This document shows, piece by piece, positions 1 to 5,118 of a stretch of 5,118 nucleotides of DNA; positions within the stretch are counted from its first letter, which is position 1; each line of letters opens with the position of its first letter. The notes beneath the pieces were generated by a model, which saw only the letters and a program-made list of their open reading frames with translations, had not been told where the DNA came from and did not search any database. The DNA is from an uncultured Fidelibacterota bacterium (GTDB lineage Bacteria > Marinisomatota > Marinisomatia > Marinisomatales > UBA1611): NCBI GenBank assembly GCA_913041325.1, contig CAJWHU010000112.1:1-5118 (forward strand), given 5' to 3'. Position numbers and translations under genes: made by a program.

Positions 1-86
1 AACTAGGTTATATGGATGGAGAAGAATTTGATCGATTAGTTAATCCAAAAGATATGATTAAACCAAAGAAACATGATCACAGTTAA
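1..86 (+). CDS. fumC: Fumarate hydratase class II, C-terminal end (partial, 5' end outside window)
   Basis: Only the last 27 codons are present, in the frame whose first full codon begins at base 3 and which stops with TAA at 84-86. The peptide begins LGYMDGEEFDRLVNP and continues with DMIKP and a short basic, His-rich tail. Class II fumarases end in a small helical domain with this pattern: a Leu-Gly-Tyr turn, an acidic stretch, Phe-Asp, then Val-x-Pro-x-x-Met. Fumarase reversibly hydrates fumarate to malate in the TCA cycle and acts in the cytoplasm. The catalytic residues lie upstream, outside the window, so activity cannot be judged. The related aspartate ammonia-lyase and other members of the superfamily have similar tails. 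I prefer fumarase for the FDxxVxPxxM spacing, but the call rests on a short piece. No convincing terminator follows. Confidence 0.72.
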   Translation, partial: LGYMDGEEFDRLVNPKDMIKPKKHDHS

Positions 87-110
87 TGATCGGCCGTGGC
101 TGAGTTTAAT

Positions 111-140
111 TTGACTTTTCTTTACAGTATGGTTTTTAAT
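111..140 (+). promoter_or_regulatory. Probable sigma-70-like promoter for the PBP1A gene
   Basis: TTGACT (111-116) matches five of six bases of the -35 consensus and TTTAAT (135-140) matches five of six of the -10, with an 18-base spacer. Transcription would begin near 147, leaving a leader of about 30 bases before the ATG at 176. A perfect 10-base palindrome, AAACTAGTTT (152-161), lies in that leader and could be an operator or simply chance. A weaker alternative is TTTACA (121-126) with CGATAT (145-150). If the organism uses a Bacteroidetes-type housekeeping sigma factor, this consensus would not strictly apply. Read-through from the upstream fumarase gene is also possible. Confidence 0.45.
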
Positions 141-175
141 TTAACGATATCAAACTAGTTTAAGATTCATAATTC

Positions 176-2290
176 ATGAAAATGAAAAAAATCCTAGTTA
201 GATGCTTGCTTCTTATTTTAGCTGGCATGATTGGATTAATTGCCATAGTTCTGGTTTTGTCGAGAAATTTACCTTCGCTCGAACAACTAGAGAACTATGA
301 TCCAGATCTTGTTACACGAATATATTCTGCTGATGGAGTTGTTTTAAATGAACTTTTTGTTCAGAAGAGGGTGTTCATAGAATTAGACAGAATACCCGAA
401 CATATGCAATATGCAGTTGTTTCATCTGAAGACCGAAGATTTTTCGAACATTGGGGTTTATCCATGAGGAGTATTGCGCGAGCAGTAATGGTTAACACCT
501 TATCCTTGAGCTATAGACAAGGCTTCTCTACACTAACGCAACAACTAGCTCGGAATCTGTATAAGTCAGTTGGTTTCGAAGACAGTATTCTTAGGAAGCT
601 AAAAGAAATGATTACTGCCATTCAAATTGAAAGGACTTATACAAAAGAAGAAATAATCGAAATGTATCTCAATACCGTACATTTTGGGCACGGCACATAT
701 GGAGTAGAGGCTGCTTCGAAAAGATTCTTTGGAAAAGAATCTAGGTTTTTATTGGTTGATGAATCTGCTTTATTAGTTGGACTGTTACCAGCTCCAGCAA
801 GCTATTCACCGATAAATCATCCTGAAAAGGCAATTCGACGCAGAAACACTGTTTTAAGACTAATGCGAGATCAGGGGTACATAAGAAAAGGAGAGTATCA
901 AGAGAATAGGGCCAAAACTCTTGAGACTGTTTTAGAGGTACCTAAAAGGGGCAGTGCACCATACTTTACCGAGTACGTCAGAAGGGTATTAGAAAAAGAG
1001 GATACAAAGCTTGGAATTAATATTTATAGAGATGGTTTAAAGATATACACAACACTTGACTCTAGACTGCAAGCTATAGCTGAAGATGCAGTTATGAAAA
1101 CTGTAGCTGATGACCAAAAACGCTTAAACAAAAGGTTATTTAATGACAGAGAGGAGTTTGAAAGTTTAGCTTACTTAACAATTTACCCTGAAGATAGTAT
1201 AAAAATGATGTTGGAAGGCGAGGGGCAGTTATATAAGGATTTGAGAGATAAGTTATTAGTACAATGTGCATTCGTGGCTCTAGACCCAAATACTGGGGGC
1301 ATTATTGCAATGGTAGGAGGAAGGCCAGATTATCATGACCAATACAATCGTGCAGTTCAAGCGCGAAGACAACCTGGGTCGGTATTTAAACCATTTGTCT
1401 ACACAACTGCATTAGATAATGGATATCCTGTGACGGAGCAACTATTAAACCAACCAGTGGTGTTAAATATCCAAAATATGGATGGTACATGGGTCAAATG
1501 GAAGCCTCAAAATTATGATGGAAGTACTGGTGGTTTAACTACGTTCAGAGAGGGTCTCAGAAAATCATTAAATTTAATTTCTGTAAGAATGGTTCAACAA
1601 GACATAGCCCCCGCAGAGCAAGTAAAGCTAACAGCAAAAAGAATGGGTATAAATACTGATATCAGAGCAGTTGATGCTATTGCATTAGGTACATCCGAGG
1701 TTCTCCCAATTGAAATGGTTAGTGCATACTCCGCATTGGCAAACAAGGGTGTTTATTCAAAACCTTTTGCAATAACAAAAATTGAAGACCGATATGGTAA
1801 TACCATCAAAGAATATTATCCTGATCGTAAAGAGGTATTAAGTGAGGAGACCGCATATTTAATGACTAGCCTAATGCAAACCGTAATGGATAGGGGCACA
1901 GGTGGAAGTGCAAGATGGAAGTATAAATTCAATCGTCCAGCTGCAGGTAAAACAGGTACAACACAAGCATGGAGTGATGCATGGTTTGTCGGATTTACTC
2001 CACAGATAGCAGCCGGATGTTGGTTTGGTGTTGATGATTTTCAAGTTCCTCTTGGTCCTGGTCAGGATGGAAGTAGGGCGGCTTTACCTGCATGGTCAAT
2101 GTTTATGAAAGCTGCACACGATAGCCTGGCATTACCATTGGCTAAGTTTGAGAAGCCAGGGGGCATTCAAGATAGAGAAATTTGTAATGTCACAAAAAAA
2201 TTACCTCTCCCTGCTTGTCCTGTTGAAAAAGAAATATTTAAAGAGGGAACTGAGCCTACGCAGAACTGTAAGGTACACAAAACGGGGTAA
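176..2290 (+). CDS. mrcA: PBP1A-family bifunctional peptidoglycan synthase (glycosyltransferase/transpeptidase)
   Basis: Class A penicillin-binding protein that polymerises lipid II into glycan strands and crosslinks their peptides on the outer face of the inner membrane. A short basic N-terminus and one membrane segment (residues 8-29) form the anchor. The GT51 domain (about 60-235) has catalytic Glu85 in SSEDRRFFEHWG, the QGFSTLTQQLARN block (115-127), RKLKEM (140-145), IERTYTKEEIIEMYLN (151-166) and GLLPAPASYSP (202-212). The transpeptidase domain (about 360-645) has SxxK at Ser402-Lys405, SxN at Ser464-Asn466 and KTGTT at 592-596, so both active sites look intact. The cysteine-bearing tail with GTEPTQNC (691-698) occurs in many PBP1A relatives. 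At 704 residues it is shorter than the E. coli enzyme (about 850). An in-frame TAA at 170-172 limits the start to the ATG at 176 or the one at 182; neither has a clear ribosome-binding site. The symbol is family level. Confidence 0.96.
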   Translation: MKMKKILVRCLLLILAGMIGLIAIVLVLSRNLPSLEQLENYDPDLVTRIYSADGVVLNELFVQKRVFIELDRIPEHMQYAVVSSEDRRFFEHWGLSMRSIARAVMVNTLSLSYRQGFSTLTQQLARNLYKSVGFEDSILRKLKEMITAIQIERTYTKEEIIEMYLNTVHFGHGTYGVEAASKRFFGKESRFLLVDESALLVGLLPAPASYSPINHPEKAIRRRNTVLRLMRDQGYIRKGEYQENRAKTLETVLEVPKRGSAPYFTEYVRRVLEKEDTKLGINIYRDGLKIYTTLDSRLQAIAEDAVMKTVADDQKRLNKRLFNDREEFESLAYLTIYPEDSIKMMLEGEGQLYKDLRDKLLVQCAFVALDPNTGGIIAMVGGRPDYHDQYNRAVQARRQPGSVFKPFVYTTALDNGYPVTEQLLNQPVVLNIQNMDGTWVKWKPQNYDGSTGGLTTFREGLRKSLNLISVRMVQQDIAPAEQVKLTAKRMGINTDIRAVDAIALGTSEVLPIEMVSAYSALANKGVYSKPFAITKIEDRYGNTIKEYYPDRKEVLSEETAYLMTSLMQTVMDRGTGGSARWKYKFNRPAAGKTGTTQAWSDAWFVGFTPQIAAGCWFGVDDFQVPLGPGQDGSRAALPAWSMFMKAAHDSLALPLAKFEKPGGIQDREICNVTKKLPLPACPVEKEIFKEGTEPTQNCKVHKTG

Positions 2291-2294
2291 AAGT

Positions 2295-3575
2295 TTATAG
2301 AAATAGTGGGACTGGTTTGTATTCTGCGTTAATTGAATATGCGGTCTTTAAAAATTTCTCCGCATTATCAATCTTTCTCTTATTTGAACCAAAAATACGT
2401 GCTATAGGCTCATTTGAATTAACAAAATCCCCTAGCTTTTTATATAATTCAATACCTGCACTATAATCAAGCTGATCTCCAAACTTTTGAGCAACGCAGC
2501 CCATTTGTACCAGACACCAGCCTAGTAATTCAGTATTAATTTCAGCTATTATACCATGCCTATCCGCTTCTAGTATCTTTTGATATTTTGGTATGGTTTT
2601 TAATTCTAATTGACTAATTGACCCACCTTGTAGATTGACAGATTGTTGAAATTTTTGAAACGCTTTACCGCTATCGATGGCTCTCATGAGAGCGCTATAT
2701 GCTGATTTTGTATCAGAATATAATCTGCTCTGTATTAGAATATGTTTACCAAGTTCTAAGGTTATCTTAATTAAATCATCAGGACCATTTCCTTTCAAGC
2801 AATCCATTGCCTCTTTAACTTCACATGCTAGACCTGAAAATCTTCCTAGTGGCTGGTTCATACTTGTATAAATAACATCTGTGCTTACATTAAATGCTTT
2901 GCCTATATTTTTAAGCCATTCACCAAGTTGCGCACCTTGCTCCTTTGTTTTCATGAATGCACCATTTCCAACTTTGATATCAAGGACTAATCCCGATATA
3001 CCTTCTGCAATTTTTTTACTCATAATGGAACCGCATATTAGGGGAATGGATGGAATCGTTGCTGTTTTGCTCCTCAGGGAGTATATTCTTTTATCAGCTG
3101 GGCATACTTCATTTGTTTGCGCAATAATTGCATATCCGCATTTATTTACCCACTTTTTAAATTGATCCAGGCTAGGCGACGTATGAAAACCAGGAATGGA
3201 TTCTAATTTATCAATAGTACCACCTGTATATCCCAACCCTCGTCCGGCTATCATTGGTACCTTTATATCTAAGCATGCTAAAATGGGTGCCAGGATAATT
3301 GATACTTTATCTCCAACCCCACCAGTTGAATGTTTGTCTGCAACATATTTCTTTGTATGACTAAAATCAACTTTTGACCCTGAATTAAGCATTATTTCTA
3401 CTAAAATAAATGTCTCATCCTCACTCATTCCATTAAAATATGTTGCCATAAGCATTGCTGACATTTGAGCGTCTGTTACCTCTCCATTTAAATACCCATT
3501 AAAAAATGAACTTAGCTCGCTTTTACTAAGACTTTTACCGTCACGTTTTTTTGATATAAGGTTCGAGACAATCAA
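2295..3575 (-). CDS. deoA: Thymidine / pyrimidine-nucleoside phosphorylase
   Basis: Cytoplasmic salvage enzyme that splits thymidine, and possibly uridine or deoxyuridine, with phosphate into free base and (deoxy)ribose-1-phosphate. The order is an N-terminal helical domain (1-66), a central alpha/beta domain (about 75-305) and the PYNP C-terminal domain (about 340-413). The phosphate-binding block is DKHSTGGVGDK (80-90). The family signature region is AGRGLGYTGGTIDKLE (110-125). Arg168, Ser183 and Lys187 fall at the spacing of E. coli DeoA Arg171, Ser186 and Lys190, and KVGNGAFMKT (201-210) matches the next conserved block. The 426 residues compare with about 433-440 in the family. The start is TTG: no ATG, GTG or other TTG lies nearby in frame, and TTG places the Lys-Lys of SKKRDGK where B. 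subtilis Pdp has it. It follows the permease stop by 2 bases, so coupled translation is likely. Thymidine-specific DeoA and broader Pdp cannot be told apart by eye. Confidence 0.94.
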   Translation of the reverse strand: MIVSNLISKKRDGKSLSKSELSSFFNGYLNGEVTDAQMSAMLMATYFNGMSEDETFILVEIMLNSGSKVDFSHTKKYVADKHSTGGVGDKVSIILAPILACLDIKVPMIAGRGLGYTGGTIDKLESIPGFHTSPSLDQFKKWVNKCGYAIIAQTNEVCPADKRIYSLRSKTATIPSIPLICGSIMSKKIAEGISGLVLDIKVGNGAFMKTKEQGAQLGEWLKNIGKAFNVSTDVIYTSMNQPLGRFSGLACEVKEAMDCLKGNGPDDLIKITLELGKHILIQSRLYSDTKSAYSALMRAIDSGKAFQKFQQSVNLQGGSISQLELKTIPKYQKILEADRHGIIAEINTELLGWCLVQMGCVAQKFGDQLDYSAGIELYKKLGDFVNSNEPIARIFGSNKRKIDNAEKFLKTAYSINAEYKPVPLFL

Positions 3576-3577
3576 AA

Positions 3578-4939
3578 TTAATTCGATTTTTTTTTAAATA
3601 TTTTAAACACAGAAATTGGCGCACGTTCACGGATAGTATAGAGAATTAGGTACAATGCCATAATTAGTAAAACTGCGTTAGGAGCCCACATACCAACCGC
3701 AGGTGTAACTTCACTTCGGTCTGCGAGTTCTTCACCGCCAATAAGTAATATATAATAGATCAAGAAAAAACCAAAACTAAGCGATGTACTTACCGCAAAC
3801 CCTCCTTTTTTTGCCATAACTCCAAGCGGCGCTCCAAGTAGTACGAAAAGAATACATGCAACGGGGAGTGAAAATTTCTTATGTGCCTCTACTAAATATT
3901 TATTGTAGCCTCTTGAATAACTAGAAATTAAGCTAAGTTCATTTTTCATTTGTCTATCCAGACTGCGCAGTTGTCTTTCACGTTTATATATCACACCTTT
4001 GCTCAAGCTTGTATCATTCTTTATCGAATTTCTTGCAGCAGAAATCACTGAGGATCCATCTTTAACTGATTTAGGTAATATGCTGTCACCTAGGACCCTA
4101 CTAAAGGAGCTACGGAGTCGACTTTTTACTATATTCATCTTGTTTTCATAATTACTCACCTTTTTTAAAATCATAGGTATGGTCATTTCTCTATCGGTTC
4201 TATTTGAAGAGTCACGACGGTTCAATAGAATGTTGTCTGCTGGTATTAAAATTTTATGAGTATCAAAAATGATCCTTCTATAATTTGTGTGATCTTCGCT
4301 CTCTAGCTCATGAATTTCACCATCGTGCAGTGTTAGTACAAAAGCGTCTGACAATGTTGAAAGTGTTCCAGTTTGTGAATAAATACTGGTTTGCGAATCA
4401 TGTTTTCCTTTACTAAAAATTCTTACATCTGACATCATATCGCCTGCCATTCCTCCAACTATCATGCTGTAATTTGGAAGGTCGTCAAGAAAAACACCGG
4501 GTTCAATATTCATTCCAGGACTTTTTTTATAAATGTCGCCAGATAATAGTCGTGCGCGAAAATTCATATCGGGGAGAATGAAATTATTGAATACAACTAG
4601 CAAAAGAGCAACTGTTGTTCCAAATAAAATAGGGGACAGAATGATCGTTGTGAAGCTAATTCCGGATGCTCTCATGGCATTTATTTCATTGTCTTCTGAA
4701 AGGCGCCCGAAAGTCATTAGTGTTGCAAGTAATACTGCCATTGGCACTGATAATGCTATTATCCAAGCAAGATTTAAGAATAAATATTCTAAGATTGTTA
4801 ACACATCCAAGCCTTTTCCTAGAAAACGATCAATTGCTCGAAGTAAAAAATTTATGAACAAAAGGAATGTGATCATGAATAGGGAAAAGAAAAATGGGAG
4901 GAGCATTTCTTTGATGAAATATCTTGAGAGAAGACTCAT
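3578..4939 (-). CDS. LptF/LptG (YjgP/YjgQ) family LPS export permease
   Basis: Inner-membrane subunit of the Lpt ABC exporter, which with LptB pulls LPS out of the inner membrane and passes it to LptC/LptA. Six membrane segments are visible: about 12-34, 47-77, 96-120, 355-375, 380-401 and 417-437. The cytoplasmic stretch GRLSEDNEINAMRASGIS (78-95) after segment 2 matches the coupling helix that contacts LptB. A beta-rich periplasmic domain (about 125-250) follows segment 3, then a charged insert (about 252-348), then FSLPVACILFVLLGAPLG (356-373), a block typical of the family. At 453 residues it is about 90 longer than E. coli LptF or LptG, mostly from the insert. In the - strand reading frame a TAA at 4981-4979 lies upstream and no ATG, GTG or TTG falls between it and the ATG at 4939, which fixes the start; no Shine-Dalgarno is present. 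LptF and LptG are paralogues and I cannot say which this is; its partner is not in the window. Confidence 0.93.
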   Translation of the reverse strand: MSLLSRYFIKEMLLPFFFSLFMITFLLFINFLLRAIDRFLGKGLDVLTILEYLFLNLAWIIALSVPMAVLLATLMTFGRLSEDNEINAMRASGISFTTIILSPILFGTTVALLLVVFNNFILPDMNFRARLLSGDIYKKSPGMNIEPGVFLDDLPNYSMIVGGMAGDMMSDVRIFSKGKHDSQTSIYSQTGTLSTLSDAFVLTLHDGEIHELESEDHTNYRRIIFDTHKILIPADNILLNRRDSSNRTDREMTIPMILKKVSNYENKMNIVKSRLRSSFSRVLGDSILPKSVKDGSSVISAARNSIKNDTSLSKGVIYKRERQLRSLDRQMKNELSLISSYSRGYNKYLVEAHKKFSLPVACILFVLLGAPLGVMAKKGGFAVSTSLSFGFFLIYYILLIGGEELADRSEVTPAVGMWAPNAVLLIMALYLILYTIRERAPISVFKIFKKKSN

Positions 4940-4952
4940 ATCTAAAATTACA

Positions 4953-4958
4953 TTTATA
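4953..4958 (-). promoter_or_regulatory. Possible -10 element for the permease-phosphorylase unit
   Basis: Read on the - strand, TATAAA sits 14 bases before the ATG at 4939, so transcription would start only a few bases from the start codon, giving a very short leader. No good -35 hexamer lies about 17 bases upstream, and the surroundings are almost pure A/T, so a chance match is quite likely. Confidence 0.2.
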
Positions 4959-4961
4959 TAG

Positions 4962-4983
4962 ATTAATTTATTAAAAAATTAAT
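4962..4983. repeat. AT-only inverted repeat in the divergent spacer
   Basis: ATTAATTT (4962-4969) and AAATTAAT (4976-4983) are perfect 8-base inverted arms around a 6-base centre. They lie just upstream of the proposed - strand -10 element, where an operator or an AT-rich activating element could sit. No T-run follows on either strand in terminator position, and with arms made only of A and T it may be compositional. The rest of the 127-base spacer (4940-5066) shows no gene. Confidence 0.3.
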
Positions 4984-5045
4984 TTAGGTTAAATCACTTC
5001 AAAACTGTGTGTAAGTATTTTAAGTTTCGTGGCTTTAATTCAACA

Positions 5046-5051
5046 TATATT
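5046..5051 (+). promoter_or_regulatory. Possible -10 element for tRNA-His
   Basis: TATATT lies 15 bases before the first tRNA base, giving a start site near 5058 and a leader of about 8 bases to be removed by RNase P. It matches five of six bases of the -10 consensus. No convincing -35 hexamer is visible; TTTCGT (5025-5030) is poor and too close. In AT-rich DNA this is only a suggestion. Confidence 0.25.
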
Positions 5052-5066
5052 GAGCTAAAGTTATAT

Positions 5067-5118
5067 GGTGGGTGTAGCTCAGCTGGTTAGAGCACCTGGT
5101 TGTGGCCCAGGAGGCCGT
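5067..5118 (+). tRNA. tRNA-His (anticodon GTG), 3' end outside window
   Basis: Fifty-two bases are present, ending at the start of the T arm. The 5' acceptor strand GTGGGTG (5068-5074) is preceded by an encoded G at 5067, the extra G(-1) that marks histidine tRNAs and is recognised by histidyl-tRNA synthetase. T8 and A9 follow, then the D arm GCTC/GAGC (5077-5080 with 5090-5093) with GG at 5085-5086. The anticodon stem CCTGG/CCAGG (5095-5099 with 5107-5111) closes the seven-base loop TTGTGGC, which puts GTG at 5102-5104 and reads CAC and CAT. G15 and C48 (5082 and 5116) can form the usual Levitt pair. The 3' acceptor strand, discriminator C73 and any encoded CCA are not visible. Confidence 0.95.

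Noticed and set aside
75..91. GATCA / TGATC hairpin across the fumarase stop codon
   Set aside because: The stem has only five base pairs, three of them A-T, with a 7-base loop and no T-run directly after it, so it does not qualify as an intrinsic terminator.
91..96. CGGCCG palindrome and the nearby GCCGTGGC stretch after the fumarase gene
   Set aside because: Six-base palindromes are expected by chance; no stable stem with a proper loop or T-run can be drawn from it.
128..141. TATGGTTTTTAATT, repeated at 2592-2605 (15 bases shared counting the G before each copy)
   Set aside because: The second copy is inside the phosphorylase coding region, where it encodes an ordinary conserved stretch. 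There is no third copy, and a T-rich 15-mer repeat can arise by chance in AT-rich DNA.
2677..3165. Open frames of 64 and 94 codons on the + strand inside the phosphorylase gene
   Set aside because: They are antisense shadows of a conserved enzyme; their products match no family I recognise and have no start signals.
4533..4961. 142-codon open frame on the + strand opposite the permease gene, and a 63-codon one at 4666-4857
   Set aside because: They lie antisense to a clearly conserved membrane protein, have low-complexity Lys/Arg/Ser/Ile-rich products, no recognisable domain and no ribosome-binding site.
5067..5118. tRNA gene at the window edge as a possible integration (attachment) site
   Set aside because: The 3' half of the tRNA, where integrases usually act, is outside the window, and no integrase gene or repeat of the tRNA sequence is seen inside it.

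Overview
The window looks like ordinary chromosomal DNA from an AT-rich (my estimate, roughly 35-37% G+C), Gram-negative bacterium. An LptF/LptG-type permease implies a lipopolysaccharide outer membrane. None of the three visible gene starts has a Shine-Dalgarno sequence. Together with the style of the permease (a long insert and a C-terminal GAPLG...GG block) and of the PBP1A, this suggests the Fibrobacteres-Chlorobi-Bacteroidetes side of the tree, possibly a marine, Marinimicrobia-like lineage. That placement is inference; no taxonomic marker is complete here.

Layout, left to right. The first 86 bases are the 3' end of a + strand gene whose tail matches class II fumarase. An 89-base gap holds a credible sigma-70-like promoter. 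It is followed by a complete + strand class A penicillin-binding protein (PBP1A family, 704 aa) with all glycosyltransferase and transpeptidase active-site motifs. Only 4 bases further on it meets, tail to tail, a - strand two-gene unit: an LptF/LptG-family permease (453 aa) followed after 2 bases by a thymidine/pyrimidine-nucleoside phosphorylase (426 aa) with a TTG start. A 127-base AT-rich divergent spacer separates the permease from a + strand tRNA-His (anticodon GTG), which runs off the right edge in its T arm.

How the genes relate. PBP1A and the permease both serve the cell envelope: peptidoglycan polymerisation and crosslinking, and extraction of LPS from the inner membrane. The phosphorylase is a nucleoside salvage enzyme with no obvious link to the envelope, but it probably shares the permease's transcript.

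I found no mobile element, CRISPR array, phage gene or unknown multi-gene system. The points most worth checking are a nine-A run at the end of the permease gene from which a -1 slip would read straight into the phosphorylase, the large charged insert in the permease, and an inverted repeat across the convergent stop codons.
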